From CADEEN01 sp035716845 (GTDB lineage: Bacteria; Pseudomonadota; Gammaproteobacteria; Burkholderiales; Burkholderiaceae_C), in contig DASTJE010000148.1 of NCBI GenBank assembly GCA_035716845.1, forward strand, positions 42,182-106,181: DNA of 64,000 nt, in the 5' to 3' direction. The notes under the pieces are model-generated. The model was not told where the DNA came from and did not search any database. It worked only from the letters and a program-made list of their open reading frames with translations. Below, in pieces: positions 1 through 8,137 of the stretch. How positions within the stretch are numbered: the first letter of the stretch is position 1; each line of letters begins with the position of its first letter. The position numbers and the translations under genes are program-made.

Positions 1-924
1 CTGGTAGGCGCGCTCGGCCACCGCGATGCCCTGCACGCCCACGGCGTAGCGGGCGGCATTCATCATGATGAACATGTACTCGAGGCCCCGGTTCTCCTGG
101 CCGACGATCCAGGCCGTCGCCCCGCCGTGGTCGCCGTACTGCAGCACGGCGGTCGGGCTGGCCTTGATGCCGAGCTTGTGCTCGATCGACACGCAGTGCA
201 CGTCGTTGCGCGATCCGTCGGGCAGGATCTTCGGGCAGATGAACAGCGAGATGCCCTTGACGCCCTCGGGCGCGCCGACCACGCGGGCGAGCACCAGGTG
301 GACGATGTTGTCCGCCATGTCGTGATCGCCATAGGTGATGAAGATCTTGGTGCCGAAGAGCTTGAAGCTGCCGTCGGGCTGCGGCTCCGCACGCGTGCGT
401 ACCAGCGCCAGGTCGCTGCCGGCCTGCGGCTCCGTCAGGTTCATCGTGCCGGTCCAGGACCCGTCGATCATGCGCGGGATGTAGGCCTGCTGCTGCTCGG
501 GCGTACCCGCGGTCAGCAGGGCCTCGATGGCACCGTCGGTCAGCAGCGGGCACAGCGCGAAGCTCATGTTGGCGCTGTTGAGCATCTCGATGCAGGCCGA
601 GGCAATGGTCTTGGGCAGACCCTGCCCGCCGAACTCGGCCGGGTGCTGCAGGCCCTGCCAGCCGCCTTCGGCGAACTGCCGGAACGCCTCCTTGAAACCG
701 GGCGTCGTCGTGACGCGACCGTCCTTGAGCGTCGAGGGGTTCCTGTCGCCCTCCCAGTTCAGCGGCGCCACGACGCCCTCGTTGAACTTGGCGGCTTCCT
801 CGAGCACCGCCGCGGCGGTGTCGACGCCGGCCTCCTCGAAGCCGGGCAGGCGCGCCACGGCCTCCAGATCGGCCAGCTCCTTCATGCAGAAGAGCATGTC
901 CTTGACGGGAGCGCGGTAGGTCAT
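1..924 (-). CDS. Acyl-CoA dehydrogenase (partial, 3' end outside window)
   Basis: FAD-dependent acyl-CoA dehydrogenase, the first oxidation step of beta-oxidation or of a related acyl-CoA pathway. Electrons pass to the ETF encoded just upstream. Only the N-terminal 308 codons lie in the window; the family with this extended N-terminal segment is usually near 600 residues. The start MTYRAPVKDML and the following segment (PGFEEAG, NEGVVAPLN) look like the AcylCoA_DH_N extension, followed by the dehydrogenase N-terminal and middle domains (FGGQGLP, MNLTEPQAGSDL, FGTKIFITYGDHD). The ATG follows a purine-rich CTGGAGAAC ribosome site. It lies 54 bases after etfA on the same strand, but a terminator-like hairpin sits between them. 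The exact acyl substrate cannot be read from the sequence. Confidence 0.93.
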   Translation of the reverse strand, partial: MTYRAPVKDMLFCMKELADLEAVARLPGFEEAGVDTAAAVLEEAAKFNEGVVAPLNWEGDRNPSTLKDGRVTTTPGFKEAFRQFAEGGWQGLQHPAEFGGQGLPKTIASACIEMLNSANMSFALCPLLTDGAIEALLTAGTPEQQQAYIPRMIDGSWTGTMNLTEPQAGSDLALVRTRAEPQPDGSFKLFGTKIFITYGDHDMADNIVHLVLARVVGAPEGVKGISLFICPKILPDGSRNDVHCVSIEHKLGIKASPTAVLQYGDHGGATAWIVGQENRGLEYMFIMMNAARYAVGVQGIAVAERAYQ

Positions 925-946
925 CGTGTTCTCCAGGGCAAAGAAA

Positions 947-964
947 AGGGCGCCGCGGCGCCCT
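947..964 (-). terminator. Hairpin with T-rich tail between etfA and the acyl-CoA dehydrogenase
   Basis: A perfect 18-base palindrome, AGGGCGCCGCGGCGCCCT, is followed on the minus strand by TTTTCTTTG. This is the form of an intrinsic terminator, perhaps a leaky one, since the next gene starts about 20 bases on. It would reduce read-through from etfBA into the dehydrogenase. Confidence 0.5.
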
Positions 965-978
965 CGTCGGGGTGCGCC

Positions 979-1911
979 TTACAGCGCCTTGACCAGCTCC
1001 GGCACTGCGGCGAACAGGTCTGCCTCCAGGCCGTAGTCCGCGACGCTGAAGATCGGCGCCTCGGGGTCCTTGTTGATGGCCACGATCACCTTGCTGTCCT
1101 TCATGCCGGCCAGGTGCTGGATCGCGCCGCTGATGCCGCAGGCGATGTACAGCTGCGGCGCCACGATCTTGCCGGTCTGCCCGACCTGCCAGTCGTTGGG
1201 CGCGTAGCCCGCGTCCACCGCCGCTCGGCTGGCGCCCAGCGCAGCCCCGAGCTTGTCGGCCAGCGGGCTCAGCACCTCGGTGAACTTGTCCGAACTGCCC
1301 AGCGCACGCCCGCCGCTGACGATGATCTTGGCCGCCGTGAGCTCCGGACGGTCGAGCTTGGCGATCTCGGCACCGACGAAGGCGCTCAGGCCGCTGTCGG
1401 CCACCGCGGCCAGGCTTTCGACCGCGGCGCTGCCGCCTGTCGCGGGCGCCGGGTCGAAGCCGGTGGTGCGGATGGTGACGACCTTGATGGCATCGCCGCT
1501 CTGCACGGTGGCCATCGCGTTGCCGGCGTAGATCGGGCGCTCGAAGGTGTCGGGGGCGAGCACCTTGGTGGCGTCGCTGACCTGCGCCACGTCCAGCAGC
1601 GCGGCCACGCGCGGGGCGACGTTCTTGCCGTGCGCGGTGGCCGGGAACAGCAGGTGGCTGTAGCCCTTGGCCACGGCCAGCACCTGGGCCGCGACGTTCT
1701 CGGCCAGCTGCTCGGCCAACTGCGGGGCGTCGGCATGCAAGACCTTGGCCACGCCCTGGATCTGCGCCGCGGCCTGCGCGGCGCCCTGCGCATTGTGGCC
1801 GGCGACGAGGACATGAACCTCGCCGCCGCACTGCAGCGCGGCGGTGACGGTGTTGAGGGTGGCGCCCTTGAGGGTGCCGTGGTCGTGTTCGGCAATGACG
1901 AGGACGCTCAT
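979..1911 (-). CDS. etfA: Electron transfer flavoprotein subunit alpha
   Basis: Large subunit of the soluble ETF heterodimer, which carries electrons from acyl-CoA and related dehydrogenases to ETF:ubiquinone oxidoreductase. The protein has 310 residues, the usual length. The N-terminal alpha/beta domain begins MSVLVIAEHDHG. The C-terminal FAD-binding domain carries the family signature LYIACGISGAIQHLAGM near residues 250-270. The start codon directly abuts the etfB stop, so the two subunits are translationally coupled. An acyl-CoA dehydrogenase, a likely electron donor, follows. Confidence 0.97.
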   Translation of the reverse strand: MSVLVIAEHDHGTLKGATLNTVTAALQCGGEVHVLVAGHNAQGAAQAAAQIQGVAKVLHADAPQLAEQLAENVAAQVLAVAKGYSHLLFPATAHGKNVAPRVAALLDVAQVSDATKVLAPDTFERPIYAGNAMATVQSGDAIKVVTIRTTGFDPAPATGGSAAVESLAAVADSGLSAFVGAEIAKLDRPELTAAKIIVSGGRALGSSDKFTEVLSPLADKLGAALGASRAAVDAGYAPNDWQVGQTGKIVAPQLYIACGISGAIQHLAGMKDSKVIVAINKDPEAPIFSVADYGLEADLFAAVPELVKAL

Positions 1912-2667
1912 TCAGATCACCTTGGCTTCGTTCTTCAGCTTCTGCACGAGCGTGGCCACGTCGGGCACCTTGACGCCGGCACCGCGCTTGGGCGGCTCGG
2001 CCACCTTGAGGGTCTTGATGCGCGGGGCCACGTCCACGCCCAGGTCGGCCGGCTTGAGGGCCTCCAGCGGCTTCTTCTTGGCCTTCATGATGTTGGGCAG
2101 CGTGACGTAGCGCGGCTCGTTCAGGCGCAGGTCGGCGGTGATGACCGCGGGCAGCACCAGGCGCACCGTCTCCAGGCCGCCGTCGATCTCGCGCGTGACG
2201 GTGATCTTGCCGTCGGCCAGCTCGAGCTTGCTGGCGAAGGTGCCCTGGGCCCAGCCAGTGAGCGCGGCCAGCATCTGGCCGGTCTGGTTGCAGTCGTCGT
2301 CGATGGCCTGCTTGCCCAGGATGACGAGGCCGGGCTGCTCGCGGTCGACCAGGGCCTTGAGCAGCTTGGCCACCGCCAGCGGCTGCAGTTCGAGCTCGGC
2401 CGGGGTCTCGACCAGGATGGCGCGGTCGGCGCCGATGGCCATGGCCGTGCGCAGCGTCTCCTGGCACTGCGCGACACCACAGGACACGGCCACGATCTCG
2501 GTGGCCACGCCCTTCTCCTTCAGGCGCACCGCCTCCTCGACCGCGATCTCGTCGAAGGGGTTCATGCTCATCTTGACGTTGCCGGTGTCCACGCCGCTGC
2601 CGTCGGGCTTGACGCGCACCTTCACGTTGTAGTCGACCACCCGCTTCACGGGCACCAGAACCTTCAT
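1912..2667 (-). CDS. etfB: Electron transfer flavoprotein subunit beta
   Basis: Small ETF subunit, which binds AMP and interfaces with partner dehydrogenases. The start MKVLVPVKRVVDYNVKV is the standard family N-terminus; an in-frame extension up to 2769 would run through the operator and is rejected. The protein has 251 residues, normal for the family. The segment GVATEIVAVSCG and the C-terminal KAKKKPLEALKPADLGV region match ETF beta. A ribosome site (CAGGAGCTGCCCCCG) precedes the ATG. It is the first gene of the etfB-etfA unit and lies directly downstream of two palindromes likely to be operators. Confidence 0.97.
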   Translation of the reverse strand: MKVLVPVKRVVDYNVKVRVKPDGSGVDTGNVKMSMNPFDEIAVEEAVRLKEKGVATEIVAVSCGVAQCQETLRTAMAIGADRAILVETPAELELQPLAVAKLLKALVDREQPGLVILGKQAIDDDCNQTGQMLAALTGWAQGTFASKLELADGKITVTREIDGGLETVRLVLPAVITADLRLNEPRYVTLPNIMKAKKKPLEALKPADLGVDVAPRIKTLKVAEPPKRGAGVKVPDVATLVQKLKNEAKVI

Positions 2668-2694
2668 CGGGGGCAGCTCCTGTTGGTTGTCGGA

Positions 2695-2720
2695 CGCAAT
2701 TGACGTTAACGTCAATTGCG
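2695..2720. promoter_or_regulatory. 26-bp perfect palindrome upstream of etfB (LiuR-like operator)
   Basis: The core AATTGACGTTAACGTCAATT at 2698-2717 extends by CGC/GCG on each side to a perfect 26-bp inverted repeat with no spacer. It is centred about 40 bases before the etfB ATG, a typical operator position. From memory, the core resembles the TTGACGT-ACGTCAA type motif assigned to LiuR, a MerR-family regulator of branched-chain and fatty acid catabolism in proteobacteria. The palindrome is directly seen; the regulator identity is inference. Confidence 0.7.
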
Positions 2721-2769
2721 ATTCTAGGCGCCGGCCGTGAGTCCGCGGCCGCCACCCGGGTCGAACCAT

Positions 2770-2791
2770 AAATCGAACGATCGTTCTATTT
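2770..2791. promoter_or_regulatory. Second palindrome upstream of etfB (TetR-like operator)
   Basis: GAACGATCGTTC at 2775-2786 is a perfect 12-bp palindrome. It extends outwards to AAAT/ATTT with one mismatched pair, giving 22 bp. It lies about 105 bases before etfB. Size and symmetry suit a TetR-family repressor of fatty acid genes, but the protein is not encoded in the window. Confidence 0.5.
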
Positions 2792-2875
2792 TAGACGCGC
2801 CCCCCTCCCGGAGGACGGCCGTCGCAGCCCACGCTCGCGACGCCGCCCGGGGCCCCTGGCCCCGGTGCGGGCGCG

Positions 2876-4174
2876 CTACGCGCGGCCCTGCAGCGCCTCG
2901 CGCGCCCCGCGTTCGACGTCGATCCGGCGCAGCAACGCCAGACCGAGCACGAAGAACAGCGCGGTCGACACGATGGCCAGGCGATGGTTGCCCGCGGTCG
3001 CCCAGGTGACGAGGCCGTAGGTCAGCGGCCCGACAATCGCCGCCAGCCGCACGGCAAAGGTCCACAGGCCGAAGAATTCAGCCAAGCGCTCGGGCGGCGC
3101 GAGCAGGCCGGCCATCGCGCGACCGGCCGACTGGCTCGACCCCATGCAAAGGCCCGCCAGCCCCGCCGCCACCCAGAACAGGCCTGGCGTCGTGGCCAAG
3201 GCCGCCAGCACGCACATCACGATCCAGCCCACGAGCGTCCAGGCCAGGGCGCGGCGGTGGCCCGCCCTGTCCTGCCAGTAGCCGAACGCGAACGCACCGA
3301 CGGCCGACGCGATGTTGACCATGAACACCAGGGTCATGGTCTGTGCCTGGTGGAAGCCCAGCACCTGCTCGGCGTACACCGCGGCCAGCGCGATCACCAC
3401 CGCGATCCCGGCCTGATAGGCCACCGAGCAGGCCATCAGCCAGCTGAAGTCGCGGTAGCGGCGTGCCTCGTGCCATGTACGGGCCAGGCGCCGCAGCGAC
3501 TCGCGCACGCCCTGGGCGGCCTGGAGCTGCGCCACGGCGCGCTCGCGCAGCAGCATGAACGTGGCCAGGGAGGCGAAGCCGTACACCGCGGCGGTGATCG
3601 CCATCGTCACCGGCACGAACTGCTCCGCGCGCTGGCCCTGGCCTTGCGCCCACAGCACGTAGCCCAGCGACAGGCCGAGCGACAACATGCCGCCGAAGTA
3701 GCCGAAGCTCCAGCCCCAGCCCGACACCCGGCCGAGGCTGTCACGGCGCGCCAACTCTGGCAGGAAGGCGGCGGTCAGCGACTCGCCGTACGAGTAGAAG
3801 ACGTTCGAGACGACGATGGCCGCCATCGCGAACGCCACGTCGCCGCGGCCGCAGCCTGCGAGCCCCAGCGTGGCAAGCACGCAGCCTGCCGTCGTCATCG
3901 CCAGCAGGCGCTTCTTGGCGGCGCGCAGGTCGGCATAGGCGCCCAGTGCCGGCATCGTCAGCATCACGATCAGGCACGACAGCGCCAGCGCCGAGGTCCA
4001 CGCGAGCGTGGCCCAGTCGGCATTGCCGGCCACCACGCCCACGAAGTACGAGTTGAAGACCGCGGTGAGGACGACGGTCGTGTAGCCCGAGTTGGCGAAG
4101 TCGTACATCGCCCAACCGAACACCTCGCGCTTGCGCACGCCGGGGTTGAGGGTGTCCTGGGCGAACAGCGCCAT
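2876..4174 (-). CDS. MFS transporter, UMF1 / Atg22-like family
   Basis: Polytopic inner membrane protein of 432 residues with about 12 hydrophobic segments. The N-terminus (VFGWAMYDFANSGYTTVVLTAVFNSYF, seen around residues 19-45) is characteristic of the UMF1/Atg22-like branch of the major facilitator superfamily. The substrate is unknown; members are often annotated only as permeases. Its ATG is 17 bases downstream of the 3' end of tRNA-Leu(UAA) on the same strand, so it may be expressed from the tRNA promoter after processing. Nothing in the sequence ties it to the etf or iol genes on either side. Confidence 0.85.
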   Translation of the reverse strand: MALFAQDTLNPGVRKREVFGWAMYDFANSGYTTVVLTAVFNSYFVGVVAGNADWATLAWTSALALSCLIVMLTMPALGAYADLRAAKKRLLAMTTAGCVLATLGLAGCGRGDVAFAMAAIVVSNVFYSYGESLTAAFLPELARRDSLGRVSGWGWSFGYFGGMLSLGLSLGYVLWAQGQGQRAEQFVPVTMAITAAVYGFASLATFMLLRERAVAQLQAAQGVRESLRRLARTWHEARRYRDFSWLMACSVAYQAGIAVVIALAAVYAEQVLGFHQAQTMTLVFMVNIASAVGAFAFGYWQDRAGHRRALAWTLVGWIVMCVLAALATTPGLFWVAAGLAGLCMGSSQSAGRAMAGLLAPPERLAEFFGLWTFAVRLAAIVGPLTYGLVTWATAGNHRLAIVSTALFFVLGLALLRRIDVERGAREALQGRA

Positions 4175-4190
4175 CGTTCAGGATCGGTGT

Positions 4191-4282
4191 TGGTGCCCGG
4201 GGCCGGAATCGAACCGGCACGCCCTCTTTCGAGAGGCGGCGGAGTTTAAGTCCGCTGTGTCTACCGATTTCACCACCCGGGC
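4191..4282 (-). tRNA. tRNA-Leu (UAA)
   Basis: Reads GCCCGGGTGGTGAAATCGG at the 5' end on the minus strand. The anticodon stem GCGGA/TCCGC encloses loop CTTAAAC, giving anticodon TAA. A long variable arm (CTCTCGAAAGAG) is as expected for a class II tRNA, the T arm is GCCGG-TTCGATT-CCGGC, and the genome encodes the 3' CCA. Confidence 0.97.
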
Positions 4283-4325
4283 GGGTTCGCGGCCCACGGC
4301 GTCGGCGCGCGACTCGAAAGGCACC

Positions 4326-5324
4326 TCAGAACGCCACGACCTGGCCCGACGCCAACGACTGCGCGGCCGCATCCGCCAGCTTCTGCGCCGCCACGCCATC
4401 GTCCACCGTGCTGCGGAACGGCGCACCCGATTGCAGGCACTCGAAGAAGTGAGCCAGCTCGAGCCGGTAGGCGTCGCGGTAGCGTTGCAGGAAGAAGTGC
4501 TCCGGCTTCTCGGCATGCACGCCCGATGCATCGGATTGCACCACTTCACTGGGCTTGTGGTTGCCGCACTGAAGCATGCCGCGGCTGCCCAGCACCTCGA
4601 AGCGCTGGTCGTAGCCGTAGGCCGCGCGCCGGCTGGTGTTGATCTGGCACAGCCGGCCCTTGCGCGTGCGGATCGTCACCACGCTGGAGTCGATGTCGCC
4701 CACCGCGGCGATGGCCGGGTCGGTGAGCACCGAGCCGGTGGCGTAGAGCGTGGCCGCCTCGTCGCCCTCGTCGACGCACAGGATCCAGCGGAACACGTCG
4801 AAGTCGTGGATCAGCATGTCGCGGAAGATGCCGCCGGAGGCCTTCAGGTACTCGGCCGGCGGTGCGCCGGGGTCGCGGCTGGTGATGACCAGCATCTCGG
4901 GCACTCCGACGTCGCCGCGCGCGAGGCGCTGCTTGGCCTCGTTGAAGGTCGGGTCGAAGCGGCGCTGGAAGCCGATCATGCAGGACACGCCGGCCGCCGC
5001 CACCGCGCGCGCGCAGTCCTCGGCGCGCGCCACCGACAGATCGACCGGCTTCTCGCAGAAGATGTGCTTGCGCGCCGCCGCCGCGCGGTGGATCAGGTCG
5101 CTGTGGGTGTCGGTGGGCGAGCCGATCACCACCGCGTCGATCGACGGGTCGGCGAGCACCGCCTCGGGCGTGGACACCTGCGCGCCCAGTGCCTGCGCCA
5201 GCTGCGCCGCGCTGCCGGCCACGGGATCGCACACGGCCTTGAGCGCGACGCCCGGCAGCGCGGCCAGGTTGGTGGCGTGGATGCGGCCGATGCGGCCGGC
5301 GCCGAACACGGCGACGTTCTTCAT
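4326..5324 (-). CDS. iolG: Inositol 2-dehydrogenase (Gfo/Idh/MocA family)
   Basis: NAD-dependent oxidation of myo-inositol to 2-keto-myo-inositol (scyllo-inosose), the first step of inositol catabolism. The protein has 332 residues. The start MKNVAVFGAGRIGRIHA gives the Rossmann GxGxxG motif at residues 8-13 and is preceded by GAGGAG; a longer in-frame start at 5399 would overlap the upstream gene. The EKP motif (FCEKPVDLS) and the LIHDFDVFRW segment, which supplies the catalytic Asp/His, are both present. It forms a leftward arm with the SDR gene, divergent from iolC-iolD-iolE-iolB-mmsA. The context makes inositol the likely substrate, although Gfo/Idh paralogues for related polyols exist. 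Confidence 0.88.
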   Translation of the reverse strand: MKNVAVFGAGRIGRIHATNLAALPGVALKAVCDPVAGSAAQLAQALGAQVSTPEAVLADPSIDAVVIGSPTDTHSDLIHRAAAARKHIFCEKPVDLSVARAEDCARAVAAAGVSCMIGFQRRFDPTFNEAKQRLARGDVGVPEMLVITSRDPGAPPAEYLKASGGIFRDMLIHDFDVFRWILCVDEGDEAATLYATGSVLTDPAIAAVGDIDSSVVTIRTRKGRLCQINTSRRAAYGYDQRFEVLGSRGMLQCGNHKPSEVVQSDASGVHAEKPEHFFLQRYRDAYRLELAHFFECLQSGAPFRSTVDDGVAAQKLADAAAQSLASGQVVAF

Positions 5325-5349
5325 GGGGCTCTCCTCAGGGAACGGGAAT

Positions 5350-6147
5350 TCACTCGGGTTGCGCGCCGGGCACCCACTGGTCGTAGTCGACCAGGGCACC
5401 GGTCATCACGCCGGATTCGGGGCTGAGCATGTAGCTGACGAGGCCGGCGAGCTCATCGGGCTTGGCGAGCTGGCCCATCGGGCGCCCCGCCTCCGCCCTC
5501 TGCAGCCAGTCGTCCGGCGCGTCGTGCGCCTTCTTCTGGATCGCCGCTTCGCCGGGCGTGTCCATCCAGCCGGCCATGACGCCGTTGCAGCGGATGCGGT
5601 GCCGGCGGAACGACTGTGCGACGTTCTTGGTGAGGTTGGCCAGCGTGGCCTTGGACGCCGAATACGGCACCAGGAACGACTGCCCGCAATGGGCCGACTG
5701 CGACAGGATGTTGACGATGGCGCCCGGCGCCTTGCGTTCGAGCAGGTGGCGCACCAGCGCCTGCATCAGCAGGAACGGACCGCGGGCATTGGTGTCCATC
5801 TGCGCCTGCCACATCTCGAGGGTGGTGTCGAGCAGAGAGCCGCGATCGGTGGTGGCGGCCGAGTTGACCAGCGCATTGACCGCGCCCAGGCGTTCGATGG
5901 CCGTGGCCATCAGTCGCGCGCAGTCCTCGGGCCGCGCCACGTCGGCGGCGACGAATTGGCATGGCGTGCCGAGCGCGCTCACCTCGGCCGCGGCCGCTTC
6001 GCCCAGCGCCGCACGGCGCCCGCTGATCACCAGCCCGGCCGCTCCCTCGCGCGCCAGGCGCTTGGCGATGGCCAGCCCCAGGCCCTGGGTACCGCCGGTG
6101 ATGACGCAGCGGGTGGCAGCGTGGCGGGTCGCGATGGGTGTCGTCAT
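5350..6147 (-). CDS. SDR-family oxidoreductase of the inositol locus
   Basis: Short-chain dehydrogenase/reductase of 265 residues. The start MTTPIATRHAATRCVITGG places the cofactor motif TGGTQGLGLA near residues 17-27. The catalytic Tyr-Lys motif appears as YSASK with an upstream Ser (ILSQSAHCG). The C-terminus ends with GALVDYDQWVPGAQPE, typical of many sugar and polyol SDRs. It lies 25 bases upstream of iolG on the same strand and 43 bases from the divergent iolC start, so it belongs to the inositol locus. It may oxidise another inositol isomer or an intermediate; the sequence does not say which. The exact reaction is not assigned. Confidence 0.88.
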   Translation of the reverse strand: MTTPIATRHAATRCVITGGTQGLGLAIAKRLAREGAAGLVISGRRAALGEAAAAEVSALGTPCQFVAADVARPEDCARLMATAIERLGAVNALVNSAATTDRGSLLDTTLEMWQAQMDTNARGPFLLMQALVRHLLERKAPGAIVNILSQSAHCGQSFLVPYSASKATLANLTKNVAQSFRRHRIRCNGVMAGWMDTPGEAAIQKKAHDAPDDWLQRAEAGRPMGQLAKPDELAGLVSYMLSPESGVMTGALVDYDQWVPGAQPE

Positions 6148-6190
6148 GGCGTGTCGGCCGGTCGAAAGGGGTGGAATACTGTAGCCGCCC

Positions 6191-8137
6191 ATGAGCTCCA
6201 CAACCCTGACCTTTCCCGCCGGGCGTCGCTTCGACCTCGCCTGCCTCGGCCGCCTCGCGGTCGACCTCTACGCCCAGCAGTTCGGCGCGCGGCTGGAGGA
6301 TGTGGCCAGCTTCGCCAAGTACCTGGGCGGCAGCTCGGCCAACATCGCCTTCGGCGCGGCGCGGCTGGGGCTGCGCGCGGCAATGATCTCGCGCGTCGGC
6401 GACGAACAGATGGGGCGCTTCCTGGTCGAGACGCTGCAGCGCGAGGGCTGCGACACCTCGATGGTGCAGGTCGACCCCGAGCGCCTCACCGGCCTGGTGC
6501 TGCTCGGGCTGAAGGACCGCGACACCTTCCCGCTGTTGTTCGTGCGCGAGAACTGCGCCGACATGGCCGTCGAGGCGGCGAAGATCGACGAGACCTTCAT
6601 CGCCGACTGCCGGGCCCTCTTGATCACCGGCACGCACCTGTCGCAGCCCACCGTGCGTGCGGCCTCCACGCGCGCGCTCGAACTGGCCGGCCGCCACGGC
6701 ACGGTGCGCGTGCTCGACATCGATTACCGGCCGGTGCTGTGGGGCCTGACCAAGCGCGGCGAAGGGGCCAACCGCTACGTGCCCGACGCCAAGGTCACGG
6801 CCAGCCTGCAGGCCATGCTGCCGCACTTCGAGCTGCTGATCGGCACCGAGGAGGAGTTCCTGATCGCCGGCGGCGTGCCGGGCGACCTGCTCGGCTCGCT
6901 GCGCCGCGTGCGCGAGGTGACGCCGGCGGCACTGGTGGTCAAGCTCGGCGCCAAGGGCTGCTGCTTCATCGACGGTGCCGTGCCGGCACGGCTCGAGGAT
7001 GCGCCTACCGCCGTGGGCGAGCGCATCGAGGTGTTCAACGTGCTCGGCGCAGGCGATGCCTTTGCCGCCGGGCTGATGACCGGCCTGCTGCGCGGGCAAG
7101 GGTTCCTGGAGGCGGCGCGCCTGGCCAACGCCTGTGGCGCCATCGTCGTCTCGCGACATGCCTGTGCCCCGGCGATGCCCACGCCGGCCGAACTCGTGCA
7201 CTGGTTCAGCGGTCACCGCACGCCCAGGGTCGACGCCGATCCGGTGCTGGCGCACCTGCACCGCGTCACCGCGCCGCGACCGGCCTGGCCCGAGCTGTGC
7301 GTGATGGCCTTCGACCACCGCACGCAGTTCGTCGACATGGCGCAGGCGACGGGTGCGCCCTTGTCGCGCCTGCCCGTGCTCAAGCAGCTGCTGCTGCAGG
7401 CCGCCGACCGCACGCGCGCCGATCTGCGCCTGGACGGCCGCGCCGGGGTGCTGATCGACGGCCGTTTCGGGCTCGACGCCCTGTGCGACGCCACCGGCCG
7501 CGGCCTGTGGGTCGGCCGGCCGGTCGAGCAGCCGGGCTCGCGGCCGCTGGCCTTCGACGGCACGCGCTCGATCGGCAGTGCGCTCGTGGAGTGGCCGCGC
7601 GAGCAGGTGGTCAAGTGCCTGGTGCACTACCACCCGGACGACGAGGCCGAGCTGCGCATCGCGCAGGAGGAGCGGCTGCGCGAGTTGTGGGAGGCCACGC
7701 GGGCCAGCGGCCACGAGCTGCTGCTCGAACTGATCCTGCCGAGGGACATGGCCTCGTCCGTGCCGCCCGACGAGGCGGTGCTGCGCGCGCTCAAGCGGCT
7801 CTACAACCTCGGGCTCAAGCCCGAATGGTGGAAGCTCGCCCCGATGCGGGCCGACGGCTGGAGCGCACTGGCGGCGCTCGTCGCCGAACGCGACCCGCAT
7901 TGCCGCGGCGCGGTGATCCTCGGCCTCGACCAGCCGCTGGAGGCGCTGTGCGAGGCCTTCGAAGCCGCCACGCACCCCATCGTCAAGGGCTTCATGGTCG
8001 GCCGCACGATCTGGGGCGACGCCGCACGGGCCTGGCTCGCCGGCCGCCTCGACGACGGCGGCCTCGTGGCCGAGGCCGGTGCGCGCTATGCGCGCCTGGT
8101 GCGGGCCTGGCAGCACCGCAAGGAGAACCCGCGATGA
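6191..8137 (+). CDS. iolC: 5-dehydro-2-deoxygluconokinase fused to a DUF2090 aldolase-like domain
   Basis: Two-domain protein of 648 residues. The N-terminal part (about 1-345) is a PfkB-family sugar kinase with LGGSSANIAFGAARLG near residue 45 and the ATP/anion-hole signature NVLGAGDAFAAG near residue 285. It phosphorylates 5-dehydro-2-deoxy-D-gluconate in inositol breakdown. The C-terminal part (about 360-648) is DUF2090, a TIM-barrel-like domain often fused to IolC and proposed to act as the next enzyme, the aldolase IolJ. No separate iolJ is seen nearby, which fits a bifunctional protein. It is first in the rightward iol operon, and its TGA overlaps the iolD ATG (ATGA). Confidence 0.93.
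   Translation: MSSTTLTFPAGRRFDLACLGRLAVDLYAQQFGARLEDVASFAKYLGGSSANIAFGAARLGLRAAMISRVGDEQMGRFLVETLQREGCDTSMVQVDPERLTGLVLLGLKDRDTFPLLFVRENCADMAVEAAKIDETFIADCRALLITGTHLSQPTVRAASTRALELAGRHGTVRVLDIDYRPVLWGLTKRGEGANRYVPDAKVTASLQAMLPHFELLIGTEEEFLIAGGVPGDLLGSLRRVREVTPAALVVKLGAKGCCFIDGAVPARLEDAPTAVGERIEVFNVLGAGDAFAAGLMTGLLRGQGFLEAARLANACGAIVVSRHACAPAMPTPAELVHWFSGHRTPRVDADPVLAHLHRVTAPRPAWPELCVMAFDHRTQFVDMAQATGAPLSRLPVLKQLLLQAADRTRADLRLDGRAGVLIDGRFGLDALCDATGRGLWVGRPVEQPGSRPLAFDGTRSIGSALVEWPREQVVKCLVHYHPDDEAELRIAQEERLRELWEATRASGHELLLELILPRDMASSVPPDEAVLRALKRLYNLGLKPEWWKLAPMRADGWSALAALVAERDPHCRGAVILGLDQPLEALCEAFEAATHPIVKGFMVGRTIWGDAARAWLAGRLDDGGLVAEAGARYARLVRAWQHRKENPR

Noticed and set aside
127..2703. Very long plus-strand open frame opposite the acyl-CoA dehydrogenase and etfAB
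   Set aside because: It is antisense to three clear genes. Its translation is rich in His, Arg, Gly and Gln-type low-information sequence, as expected when high-GC third-position bias opens the opposite frame.
5453..8116. 887-codon minus-strand open frame
   Set aside because: It covers iolC and part of the SDR gene in the wrong frame; no domain is recognisable, while the real genes are.
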